A stretch of 7,739 nucleotides of DNA. It comes from an uncultured Mesorhizobium sp. Lineage in GTDB: Bacteria > Pseudomonadota > Alphaproteobacteria > Rhizobiales > Rhizobiaceae. Within the stretch, counting starts at the first letter, position 1. Every line of letters starts with the position of its first letter. The stretch spans positions 1 through 7,739 of the forward strand of contig CATMOC010000164.1 in the NCBI GenBank assembly GCA_950071955.1. Reading direction: 5' to 3'. The position numbers and the translations under genes are program-made. Below, piece by piece: positions 1-6,932 of this stretch. Below the pieces are notes generated by a model. The model saw nothing but the letters and a program-made list of their open reading frames with translations. It was not told the DNA's origin and did not search any database.

Positions 1-717
1 TTGCCCGTCAACGCCATCGCGCTGCCCGGCCAGGATGATCCGGCCGGCCCCATCCCCCGGTCTCGCATCGGCCGCAAGTGTTCGCGACATGGTCATGGTG
101 CGGATTTCGCAGCCAAGATCGCGTCGCTCACCAGCCGCGCGAAGCGCTCGGCCGTCGGCAGCGCGCCGAAGGCGTTGCAGGGCGGCAGAACGGCGTATCG
201 GCCGCGCTCAATCGCTGGCAGGGCCTGCCAAAGCGCGCCCGTCTCGATCGCGGCTTTCGCCTCGGGCGGCACATCCGCCCGTGCCGGCGAAACACTCTGG
301 CAGGAACCCGGTCCGTCGATCGACGAAGCCGCTCCCGTGGGCGGGGTCGTCCTCGCGCAATACGGCTGTGCAGGCGGCTCCACCGACTGCCCGACCGACG
401 CCAACCGCTCTCCGCACCGCTACGGCGACTACAACCACTATCGCGACGGTCGCCGCTGGCACCGCCGCGACTGGGATCGACGCGGCTGGGACCGGCGTCA
501 TTGGGAACCGCGCCACCAGCGCCGCTACGTTCGCCCGCACTTCGGGATCGAGATCGTTCCCGAATACCGCCCGCGTTACCGACAGGTTCCCCGAGGCGGC
601 CTTTCCCGCGCGCACGTGAACTGGTGCTACAACCGCTACAGGTCGTATCGGGCATGGGACAACACGTTCCAGCCCTATCACGGCCCGCGCCAGCAGTGCT
701 GGTCGCCCTACAGCTGA
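1..717 (+). CDS. BA14K family protein (5' end unresolved, probably partial)
   Basis: The C-terminus is the recognisable part: residues about 205-233 ([20 protein letters not shown], then PYHGPRQQC) are the short motif of BA14K-type proteins, small secreted or surface-associated proteins of rhizobia and Brucella, first noted as Brucella antigens with lectin-like activity. Two cysteines (C209, C233) bracket the motif. Residues about 138-195 are rich in R, W, Y, H and D, with a five-residue repeat [15 protein letters not shown] at 463-507. The N-terminal 120 residues are not recognised and show no clear signal peptide. The frame is open from the first base, which reads TTG, and third positions stay G/C-rich throughout, so the real start and any signal peptide may lie left of the window. 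PVNAIALP at the very beginning resembles the end of a signal peptide (inference). Internal starts at TTG 175 or GTG 337 are alternatives. The family call is fairly safe; the start is not. Confidence 0.72.
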   Translation: MPVNAIALPGQDDPAGPIPRSRIGRKCSRHGHGADFAAKIASLTSRAKRSAVGSAPKALQGGRTAYRPRSIAGRACQSAPVSIAAFASGGTSARAGETLWQEPGPSIDEAAPVGGVVLAQYGCAGGSTDCPTDANRSPHRYGDYNHYRDGRRWHRRDWDRRGWDRRHWEPRHQRRYVRPHFGIEIVPEYRPRYRQVPRGGLSRAHVNWCYNRYRSYRAWDNTFQPYHGPRQQCWSPYS

Positions 718-735
718 TCGGCCACGGGCAAGTCA

Positions 736-779
736 AACAAGCGAAGGGCGGTGCCGGCCGGCGCCGCCCTTCGCTTGTT
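736..779 (+). terminator. Strong hairpin after the BA14K-like gene
   Basis: A perfect 16 bp inverted repeat (left arm 736-751, AACAAGCGAAGGGCGG; right arm 764-779) encloses a 12-base spacer that contains the self-complementary GCCGGCCGGC (753-762), so the stem can extend almost to the tip. It begins 18 bases after the stop at 717. The right arm ends in TTGTT followed by CCTG, with no true U-run. It most likely acts as an intrinsic terminator or 3' stabilising stem for the plus-strand gene. It may also stop minus-strand transcripts, since the left arm read in reverse also ends in TTGTT. Confidence 0.7.
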
Positions 780-809
780 CCTGAAACTGCCTCACCGGCG
801 CCTGCCCGG

Positions 810-860
810 AAAAATCGCCCGGCACGATCGACCGGCCGGCCCCACGCCGCCGGCCGATCG
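810..860 (-). terminator. Probable terminator of the PilZ gene
   Basis: On the minus strand, 29 bases after the PilZ stop codon, CGATCGGCCGG (860-850) can pair with CCGGTCGATCG (835-825) over 11 positions with one G-U pair and a 14-base loop. A run of five T residues (814-810, minus strand) follows about ten bases later. The distance between stem and T-run is longer than in a textbook terminator, so the call is moderate. Confidence 0.4.
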
Positions 861-889
861 ACCCGCCCCCACCGGACCTGGCGAACCCG

Positions 890-1177
890 CTATCTGATGC
901 GTACGCCGATCTCGCGCGGGCTGCGCCAGCATACTTCCGCCTCACGCGCCGACTCGCCGGAGATCCGCAGCGAGAATTTCGGCGGTACGGCCAGCGTATC
1001 GCCGAAGGCGAGCTTGGCCCCGTCGGCGGAAAGATTACGCACCACGCACTCGATCACGCCGTAGCCGCGATTGAAGGTAATGGAAGCGCCCTTGAATGCC
1101 CGGTGGCGAACCTCGCCCCTCCGGTCCGCGAACAGCTCGCCGTCGATCGCAATCGATTTCTGAGTGATCGGTATCAT
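890..1177 (-). CDS. PilZ domain protein (putative c-di-GMP receptor)
   Basis: This 95-residue protein is essentially a single PilZ domain, the fold that binds the second messenger cyclic di-GMP. The two binding motifs are visible: an arginine cluster near the N-terminus (R19, R20, R24, R26; RxxxR as R20-R24) and NLSADG at 48-53, matching [D/N]xSxxG. The C-terminal strand pair EVCWRSPREIGVRI is typical of stand-alone rhizobial PilZ proteins. There is no signal peptide or membrane segment, so it should be cytoplasmic. The ATG at 1177 is supported by AGGAGAA at 1189-1183, five bases upstream. A -24/-12 promoter match sits just before it (1209-1226). Stand-alone PilZ proteins often act on motility, exopolysaccharide or cellulose output, but nothing next to it indicates the target. 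Confidence 0.85.
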   Translation of the reverse strand: MIPITQKSIAIDGELFADRRGEVRHRAFKGASITFNRGYGVIECVVRNLSADGAKLAFGDTLAVPPKFSLRISGESAREAEVCWRSPREIGVRIR

Positions 1178-1208
1178 GTCGGTTCTCCTCGATCTGGCAT
1201 GAGGAGCG

Positions 1209-1226
1209 ATGCAAGCGATGTGCCAG
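1209..1226 (-). promoter_or_regulatory. Candidate sigma-54 (-24/-12) promoter of the PilZ gene
   Basis: Read on the minus strand, 1226 to 1209 is CTGGCACATCGCTTGCAT. The family consensus is YTGGCACGN4TTGCW, and this site differs only at the base after TGGCAC (A instead of G). The invariant GG (1224-1223) and GC (1212-1211) are exactly ten bases apart, as RpoN requires. A transcript would start near 1199, giving a leader of about 22 bases that contains the AGGAGAA ribosome site (1189-1183) before the ATG at 1177. The geometry fits a real promoter. The activator site would have to lie further upstream, inside the 3' part of the neighbouring tetR gene. No experimental support is available here. 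Confidence 0.55.
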
Positions 1227-1265
1227 GGAAGTGTGCCGGGATGGGACGGACCGCCGCGCGCCGGA

Positions 1266-1865
1266 TCAGGTTTCGTCCCTCAGAAAAGGCGAAATCAGCG
1301 CCAGTCGGGACGCCTTGAACTCCTCGGGGGTCCACCCGCAATCGACCACGAGGGACCGCCAGGCCCTGAGATGGCAGATCTCCCATACGACATGTGCGGT
1401 CCGATCGGGATCCGCATTCTCCCGGAGCAGGCCGCGCCTGGCCATGCTGCGCAACCTCGCCAGAAGACCGTTCCGGAACAGGATGACCATCCGGTCCTCG
1501 ATCGCCGCCTTGGCTTCGGTATCCGTGATCGCTGCCGCGTCGAGCAGGATCGCGACGGGATAGACTTCCGGAAGGTAATCGATCCAGGCCGAGACAACGT
1601 CCAGAAGCTGACAGGCATCCATGCGCCTCTCATTCGCCACCTCGAGGAGTCGCGCCAGGCGCGGGGACTGCTGATCGCGGTGGCGCGCCATCGCCGTGAG
1701 CAGGCCGGTCCGGTTCCCGAACGCGTAGAAGATGCTCTGGCGGGAAACACCCGCCTCCGCCGCGATTGCCCCTTGGCCGATGTCCACCTTCCCCTCCCGC
1801 TCGATGAGCCTCCACGCGGCTTCGAGGATCGCGGCCCGTGTCTGTTCGGAGATCGATCTCGCCAT
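1266..1865 (-). CDS. TetR/AcrR family transcriptional regulator
   Basis: The protein has 199 residues, the usual TetR length. The N-terminal DNA-binding domain covers about residues 8-55, with the helix-turn-helix at about 29-48 (IGQGAIAAEAGVSRQSIFYA, ending in the typical F-Y-x-F step into NRTGLL). The remaining 140 residues form the helical ligand and dimer domain, which is not assignable to a known ligand class. It is divergent from the membrane protein gene at 1926, with 60 bp between the start codons, the classic layout for local repression of both genes. The ATG at 1865 is the only possible start: the frame has a stop about 30 bases upstream and no other start codon in between. It lacks a good ribosome site. 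AAAGG lies 14 bases away, and a perfect palindrome fills the space up to the ATG, so operator binding could also control its own expression. Confidence 0.85.
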   Translation of the reverse strand: MARSISEQTRAAILEAAWRLIEREGKVDIGQGAIAAEAGVSRQSIFYAFGNRTGLLTAMARHRDQQSPRLARLLEVANERRMDACQLLDVVSAWIDYLPEVYPVAILLDAAAITDTEAKAAIEDRMVILFRNGLLARLRSMARRGLLRENADPDRTAHVVWEICHLRAWRSLVVDCGWTPEEFKASRLALISPFLRDET

Positions 1866-1905
1866 TTTACACGTGTAAACCTTTCTGCTATTTTACGTAT
1901 GTTAA
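1866..1905. promoter_or_regulatory. Divergent operator/promoter region between tetR and the membrane gene
   Basis: Site 1 (1866-1879) is the perfect 14 bp palindrome TTTACACGTGTAAA. Site 2 (1892-1905), TTTACGTATGTTAA, keeps both half-sites (TTTAC and GTTAA), with centres 26 bp apart. A plus-strand promoter fits between and over them: TTTACA (1866-1871, 5/6 to TTGACA), 17 bp spacer, TATTTT (1889-1894, 4/6 to TATAAT). A repressor on site 1 would cover the -35, and on site 2 the -10. Site 1 also touches the tetR start codon. The likely binder is the adjacent TetR protein, by inference from position and symmetry. Confidence 0.6.
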
Positions 1906-1925
1906 CCCAAGCGGGAGTATTCACA

Positions 1926-2627
1926 ATGCCTACCGAAACCGCAGTGGTCCTCCACCTCGCCATCGGCACCGTCTGCGTCATCTTCTATTGGATGACCTTC
2001 TTCCAGAAGAAGGGAAGTCCGCGTCACCGGCGCAATGGCAAAGTGTTTCTTCTTTCGCTGCTCGCCGTGCTCGTGACGGTGGGCGGCGTGCTCTTCCTTT
2101 CGGGCCGGACCTTCGCGCCCGAGAGAATGGTGCAGTTCGCCTACCTCACCGTATGCGTGGTGACCGTTGCAGGCACGGCGTTCCTGGCCATACGCATGAA
2201 GCACGACCTCGAGCGCTTTCGCGGGCTCTGGTTCAAGGTTCTGGGCATCCTGGCGTTCGCCATGGGCACCGCCGTGCTCGCCGCCGGCATCGCGACCAAC
2301 GATCCGATGCCTACGTTGTTTTCGGTAATCGGGCTGCTTTACGGCGGGGCGATGATCCGTTTCGCCTACATGAACGCGCCAGTCCATGAAAACTGGTCGC
2401 TGATATGGCACCTGAACGGGATGACGTTTCTGTTCAACGCGGTCCACGGCACCTTGCTGGCGGTACTCTGGCGCTGGCTCGTCGATCCCTCGGCAGGCGT
2501 CGAGCTCAACTTGGCCACGCAGATCGGTACGATGCTCGGATCTCTGGCGCTGCGCCTCTGGTTCGGCGCGCGTTACAAGGCGCCGCTCAGGCTGACTGCC
2601 CGCCGTTCCGCCCTTGCGCCTGCGTGA
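1926..2627 (+). CDS. Seven-helix membrane protein, possibly DUF2306-like
   Basis: This 233-residue protein is almost entirely membrane-embedded. Hydrophobic segments are at about residues 5-24, 38-59, 70-90, 104-123, 128-148, 163-185 and 195-212, suggesting seven helices in the inner membrane. A short basic loop after helix 1 reads KKGSPRHRRNGKVF; the pattern KGxxxHRxxG recalls DUF2306-type membrane proteins, but I cannot confirm the family. Several histidines (10, 34, 154, 162, 174) could be functional. The ATG at 1926 is chosen because GGGAG (1913-1917) lies eight bases upstream; an in-frame ATG at 1899 overlaps the operator and has no ribosome site. It is divergent from a TetR regulator and is probably its target, so a role in response to a small molecule or stress is plausible but unproven. 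Confidence 0.7.
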   Translation: MPTETAVVLHLAIGTVCVIFYWMTFFQKKGSPRHRRNGKVFLLSLLAVLVTVGGVLFLSGRTFAPERMVQFAYLTVCVVTVAGTAFLAIRMKHDLERFRGLWFKVLGILAFAMGTAVLAAGIATNDPMPTLFSVIGLLYGGAMIRFAYMNAPVHENWSLIWHLNGMTFLFNAVHGTLLAVLWRWLVDPSAGVELNLATQIGTMLGSLALRLWFGARYKAPLRLTARRSALAPA

Positions 2628-2643
2628 CGGAGGCAGTCCTGCC

Positions 2644-2696
2644 GCCACGCCCTGTAGTGGCACGGAGGCCGGTGGCGCGATGCCACCCGGCCTCCG
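2644..2696. terminator. Hairpins between the convergent membrane gene and ilvC
   Basis: Two stems lie in the 78 bp between the convergent stop codons. The smaller has arms 2644-2648 (GCCAC) and 2657-2661 (GTGGC) around an 8-base loop. The larger has arms 2663-2676 (CGGAGGCCGGTGGC) and 2682-2696, matching except for one unpaired C in the right arm, with a 5-base loop. Neither is followed by a U-run on either strand. They probably act as a bidirectional stop or 3'-end stabilising element. Confidence 0.5.
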
Positions 2697-2705
2697 CAGA
2701 GAGCC

Positions 2706-3752
<1,047 letters not shown>

Positions 3753-3799
3753 TCAGATTGAGAAGTGTGTGCAGGGCCGAAGCTCCCGCCGCTCCGCGT

Positions 3800-4435
3800 T
3801 CAATTCCGTCTCCCGTAGAGCATCAAGAACTGCGCGACCGCCCGCTCGGCGTCCGCCACGATCTCGGCCTTTGAAAGCACGAGACCGTCGCCCAGAAGCA
3901 GCCTGACCTGGACGTCGCGGCCCACCAGGCCGAAGAAGGTCCGGAACGCTGCCTCGGCATCGTTGAACGCGATCAGTCCCGCCTCGCGCGCGGCTTCCAG
4001 CAGCGGCTTCAGCCGTTCGCCGATGGCGAAGCGGCCGTTGGCGAGCACGATGCGGCCGAGATCGCTCCTGCCCGAGCCGGCATGGGCGATGGCCACGCGA
4101 TTGAGCGCGACCGACGTCTTGGACGAGATCACCGTCAGCCAGTTGGCCGCGAAGGCCTCCAGGCTCTCGGCAAGGGCGTCGGCGTCGAGATGCTGCCGGT
4201 CCCAGTTGCCCGCCCGCACCTTCGAGGCCTGCCAGCGAACGGTCGCCGTCAAGAGCCCGTCGCGGTCGCCGAACCATTTGTACAGCGTCTCCTTGGAGCA
4301 CGAGGCCCGCCGCGCCACAGCCGTCATGGTCAGCGTGTCGCGGCCCTCCACGAGGAGTTCCAGCACGGCGTCGAGCACCTCGCCCTGGCGAGGCGTGACG
4401 GCGTCGTCTGCGGCGATGGCGTCGGCTTGCGGCAC
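3800..4435 (-). CDS. TetR/AcrR family regulator (AefR-like C-terminus)
   Basis: The protein has 211 residues. The DNA-binding domain covers about residues 16-64, with the helix-turn-helix at about 35-56 (TMTAVARRASCSKETLYKWF). The C-terminal part, with FFGLVGRDVQVRLLLGD and a final AVAQFLMLYG helix, resembles the C-terminal domain of AefR-type TetR proteins (family resemblance only). The start is a GTG at 4435, supported by AGGAAG (4446-4441) five bases upstream. A perfect 14 bp palindrome 24 bp before the start is its likely autoregulatory site. Downstream on the same strand is ilvC, 74 bp away. No efflux or enzyme gene is divergent from it, so its target besides itself is unclear. It could influence ilvC by read-through, but this is speculation. 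Confidence 0.85.
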   Translation of the reverse strand: MPQADAIAADDAVTPRQGEVLDAVLELLVEGRDTLTMTAVARRASCSKETLYKWFGDRDGLLTATVRWQASKVRAGNWDRQHLDADALAESLEAFAANWLTVISSKTSVALNRVAIAHAGSGRSDLGRIVLANGRFAIGERLKPLLEAAREAGLIAFNDAEAAFRTFFGLVGRDVQVRLLLGDGLVLSKAEIVADAERAVAQFLMLYGRRN

Positions 4436-4459
4436 GCGAGCTTCCTGTCAGCCCTAAGA

Positions 4460-4476
4460 GTACCGTACGGTACGGT
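4460..4476. promoter_or_regulatory. Palindromic operator upstream of the second tetR gene
   Basis: GTACCGTACGGTAC (4460-4473) is a perfect 14 bp palindrome. It runs on into GGT, giving a second overlapping CGGTACGGT half-site up to 4476. It sits 24 bp upstream of the GTG start of the tetR gene at 4435, the usual place for a TetR autorepression site. I infer the binder from position. No clear -35/-10 pair could be picked around it. Confidence 0.6.
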
Positions 4477-4594
4477 TCGGCGTGCCTACCTCTCCGCGGG
4501 GTCGCGGTCAAGAGGAAGCGGACGGTCGGTTTCTTCCGGCATGGCGGCCGAGGTTGACTGCAGCTTCAGTCGGTGCCGGCGATCCCGATCGGGT

Positions 4595-5014
4595 TCAGGT
4601 CGCGTTCGAGCCTGCCTCCGCGTCATCGAACCTCTGCCGCGCCGCATGAACGGCGGCGACGTTGTTTTCCGCCCAGTGCAGCAAATGCTGCAGGGAATCG
4701 AACATCGAGCGGCCCATGTCCGTCAGGCTGTATTCGACGCTCGGCGGCTTGGTGGGGAAGACTTCGCGGTGGACGTAGCCGTCGCGCTGCAGGTCGCGCA
4801 GCGTCTGGGTCAGCATGCGCTGGGAAATGTCGGGCACGAGGCGGCGTAACTCGCCGAATCGATAGGGTTTTTCCGCCAGCACCATCAGCAGCAGCGCGCT
4901 CCACTTGCCGAAGACGTTCTGGACCACGTTGCGCACAGGACAGTTCTCCAGTCCCTCCGGACGTGTCCGGTAGATCGCGATCATCTGCCGCGCAGAGGCA
5001 GCGCGTGCATCCAT
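4595..5014 (-). CDS. HxlR family transcriptional regulator (YtfH-like)
   Basis: This 139-residue protein has a winged helix-turn-helix of the HxlR type. The conserved cysteine is C25 in CPVRNVV, followed by GKWSALLLMVL (36-46), the recognition region RFGELRRLVPDISQRMLTQT (52-71) and the wing (about 80-97) ending EYSLTDMG. Many family members sense reactive electrophiles or oxidants through this cysteine, so redox or quinone sensing is plausible here. The start at 5014 is preferred because AAAAGG (5028-5023) lies eight bases upstream and the length fits the family. The frame is also open up to an ATG at 5125, but that would overlap the control region and add an unlikely 37 residues. It is divergent from a qorB-like gene, as ytfH is from qorB (ytfG) in E. 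coli, so it probably controls that gene and itself. Confidence 0.88.
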   Translation of the reverse strand: MDARAASARQMIAIYRTRPEGLENCPVRNVVQNVFGKWSALLLMVLAEKPYRFGELRRLVPDISQRMLTQTLRDLQRDGYVHREVFPTKPPSVEYSLTDMGRSMFDSLQHLLHWAENNVAAVHAARQRFDDAEAGSNAT

Positions 5015-5048
5015 GGTGGTATCCTTTTCGTCACTACCCGATTTCAAA

Positions 5049-5105
5049 CTGCCTTCTTTACGGCAGGGGTCGGATGCATAATCTAGCCCTGCTCTCATTT
5101 TGAGA
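5049..5105. promoter_or_regulatory. Control region with inverted repeats between the hxlR-like and qorB-like genes
   Basis: The 122 bp between the start codons holds several small inverted repeats: CTGCC/GGCAG (5049-5053, 5062-5066), GCAGGG/CCCTGC (5063-5068, 5087-5092) and TCTCA-TTT-TGAGA (5093-5105). A good -10 match for the plus strand, CATAAT (5077-5082, 5/6), lies between the GCAGGG and CCCTGC arms, though its -35 is poor. These are candidate HxlR binding sites. Short repeats of this kind occur by chance in GC-rich DNA, so the call is tentative. Confidence 0.3.
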
Positions 5106-5136
5106 CCAATGGCATCCGCAATCAAGGAAATCCTCT

Positions 5137-6018
5137 ATGTCCGATACGATCCTCGTCACCGGTGCGTCAGGCCATCTCGGCGGCGGCATCATCCGCCATC
5201 TGCTGGACGACGAAGGCGTGGCGCCCGGCCGCATCATCGCCGTCACGCGCGACGTCGGCAAGCTCACCGACTTTTCGGACAGGGGCGTCAGCGTCCGCGC
5301 CGGCGACTTCAGGGACGGCGACGGTCTTGCACGCGCCTTCGCGGGCGCAGACAAGGTCCTCGTCATTTCCGGCGCCGATATCGGTCAGCGGCTCGCTCAG
5401 CACGAGGCGGCAATCAAGGCGGCGGTCGCGGCGGGCGCCAAGCGCATCGCCTACACGTCGATGCCGAACCCCGAACCCGGCAACGCGGTCGTTTTCGCTC
5501 CGGAGCACTTCGGCACCGAGCAGGCGATCAAGGCGACAGGCCTTCCCTACACGATCTTCCGCAACGGCTGGTATCAGGAGAACCTCCTGATGAGCCTGCC
5601 GCAGGCGCTCTCCTCCGGAAAGTGGTACAGCGCCGCCGGCCAGGGGCGCGTCGCCCATGCCGCGCGCGACGACATGGCGGCGGCGATCGCTGCCGCGCTC
5701 GCATCCAACGAAGGCGAAAGCACCACCTACACACTGACCGGCCCGGAAGCGCTGACCACCGACGAGATCGCCGCTCGTGCAGCCAGCACGCTGGGCAAGC
5801 CGATCGAGGTGATCCACGTCAGCGACGAACAGCTCGCACAAGGCATGAAGGCGGCCGGCGTGCCGGCGGAGTACGTGCCGATGCTGGTTTCGTTCGACAC
5901 GAACACGCGCAACGGCGGCATCGACATCGTCACCGGCGACCTCGAGACGCTGTCCGGCCGCAAGCCCCGCCCGCTCGAGGATTTCTTGACCGCGAACCGC
6001 GCCGCGCTGCTGGGCTAA
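5137..6018 (+). CDS. qorB: NmrA-like NAD(P)H:quinone oxidoreductase, QorB-like
   Basis: This 293-residue atypical short-chain dehydrogenase resembles E. coli QorB over its whole length. Visible features are the dinucleotide-binding motif GASGHLG at 9-15, R38 after the second strand (AVTRDVGKL), which suggests NADPH, D57 (AGDFRD), the IAYTSMP strand (105-110), and FRNGWYQENLL at 141-151, which matches the FRNGWYxEN stretch of QorB. The expected role is two-electron reduction of quinones in the cytoplasm as a detoxification step. The catalytic YxxxK pair of classical SDRs is absent, as in NmrA-type proteins. The start at 5137 has AAGGA (5124-5128) eight bases upstream. It is divergent from the HxlR-type regulator. 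The symbol rests on recognised similarity and gene order; substrate is not shown by sequence. Confidence 0.85.
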   Translation: MSDTILVTGASGHLGGGIIRHLLDDEGVAPGRIIAVTRDVGKLTDFSDRGVSVRAGDFRDGDGLARAFAGADKVLVISGADIGQRLAQHEAAIKAAVAAGAKRIAYTSMPNPEPGNAVVFAPEHFGTEQAIKATGLPYTIFRNGWYQENLLMSLPQALSSGKWYSAAGQGRVAHAARDDMAAAIAAALASNEGESTTYTLTGPEALTTDEIAARAASTLGKPIEVIHVSDEQLAQGMKAAGVPAEYVPMLVSFDTNTRNGGIDIVTGDLETLSGRKPRPLEDFLTANRAALLG

Positions 6019-6064
6019 CCGCGTCGCCCGTCTGCCTCCCGACAGGCCGCGCTGGGGACGGCGG

Positions 6065-6811
6065 CTAGCCCTCCAGCGCCTTCAGGAAACGCCGCACCGT
6101 CTGTGCCATGCCGTGTTCAAGCGCGTCCGCCGTCAGCCCGTGGCCGATCGAGACTTCGGCAAGGTTCGGCACGGCGCGCGCCAGCACCGGCAAATTGTCG
6201 ACCGTCAGGTCGTGGCCGGCATTGACGCCGAGCCCTGCCGCGCCTGCTAGCGCGGCGGTTTTTGCGAGCTTTTCCAGCTCGATCGCCGCCTTTGCGGAAT
6301 CGTCGTATGAGCCGCCATAAGGGCCGGTATAGAGTTCCACCCGGTCAGCGCCGGTATCCCGCGCCGCCGCGATCTCTGCTTCCGAGGCATCGGGGTCGCA
6401 GAACAGCGAGACGCGCATGCCGCCCTTCTTCAGACGCGCCACGACCGGCCGCAGGAAGTTGCCCTGGCGCTGGAACGGCCAGCCGTGATCCGACGTCGCC
6501 TGCGCCGGATCGTCGGGCACCAGCGTCACCTGCTCGGGTTCGCTCCTCTCCACCAGGTCGAGGAAATCCTCGCTCGGATAGCCCTCGATGTTGAACTCGG
6601 CCTGCGGGAACTCGTCGTCGATCAGCGCCCTGAGTTGCGGCAGGTCGGAGAAGCGGATGTGGCGCTGGTCGGGTCTCGGATGCACCGTCAGACCGTGCGC
6701 GCCGGCGGAAAGCGCGATGCGACCAAGGCCGGTCACGCTCGGCCACGGCAAGTCGCGGCGGTTCCGCAGCATGGCGACGGCGTTGAGGTTGACGGAGAGC
6801 TTGGCGGGCAT
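6065..6811 (-). CDS. pdxJ: Pyridoxine 5'-phosphate synthase
   Basis: PdxJ closes the pyridine ring of vitamin B6 from 3-amino-2-oxopropyl phosphate and 1-deoxyxylulose 5-phosphate in the DXP-dependent pathway. It is a cytoplasmic TIM-barrel enzyme. Counting from MPAKLSVN (248 residues), motifs are [13 protein letters not shown] (7-19), [12 protein letters not shown] with H44, R46 and H51, NIEGYP with E76, TLVPDD (96-101), [10 protein letters not shown] with E159, VNAGHDL with H200, and [10 protein letters not shown] with G223-H224. The N-terminal motif has N10-A11 where E. coli PdxJ has Asp-His; as far as I recall this variant is shared by rhizobia. The ATG at 6811 is chosen to match the family N-terminus; an in-frame ATG at 6826 (adding MTGLT) is possible, and neither has a strong ribosome site. 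The gene is convergent with the qorB-like gene (46 bp gap) and divergent from the STAS-like gene. Confidence 0.95.
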   Translation of the reverse strand: MPAKLSVNLNAVAMLRNRRDLPWPSVTGLGRIALSAGAHGLTVHPRPDQRHIRFSDLPQLRALIDDEFPQAEFNIEGYPSEDFLDLVERSEPEQVTLVPDDPAQATSDHGWPFQRQGNFLRPVVARLKKGGMRVSLFCDPDASEAEIAAARDTGADRVELYTGPYGGSYDDSAKAAIELEKLAKTAALAGAAGLGVNAGHDLTVDNLPVLARAVPNLAEVSIGHGLTADALEHGMAQTVRRFLKALEG

Positions 6812-6882
6812 GGTCAGGCCTGTCATTCCACACTTGCGGGCGAACGCGTATCATGGCTCACATGGGAACGCACAGGGCCAGC

Positions 6883-6896
6883 CCCCGTTTCCGGGG
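6883..6896. repeat. Small GC hairpin in the pdxJ/STAS intergenic region
   Basis: CCCCG (6883-6887) and CGGGG (6892-6896) enclose a TTTC loop, 37 bases before the STAS-like start codon. It could fold in that gene's leader or be part of a control site. The stem is short and no promoter could be placed with confidence around it. Confidence 0.25.
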
Positions 6897-6932
6897 TGGA
6901 CAAGGGGAAGACAGGCCGACCGGAGCGACCGA

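Noticed and set aside
93..404. Minus-strand open frame of 103 codons opposite the BA14K-like gene, with an orderly-looking C-terminus
   Set aside because: No recognisable domain or ribosome site, and it lies opposite a frame with coding-like third positions that leads into the BA14K motif. It is treated as a shadow, although the N-terminal part of the plus-strand gene is itself not firmly identified.
1209..1925. Plus-strand upstream extension of the membrane protein frame over the tetR gene
   Set aside because: It is antisense to a clear TetR gene. The ribosome site and hydrophobic first helix place the real start at 1926.
4584..4593. Palindrome CCCGATCGGG just after the HxlR stop as a terminator
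   Set aside because: Ten bases with no loop-forming spacer and no U-run; such palindromes are expected by chance in this base composition.
5015..5125. Longer HxlR start at 5125
   Set aside because: It would add 37 non-family residues, overlap the divergent promoter region and ignore the good ribosome site before 5014.
6588..6932. Upstream extension of the STAS-like frame
   Set aside because: It overlaps pdxJ on the other strand, has no family similarity, and a good ribosome site marks 6933 as the start.
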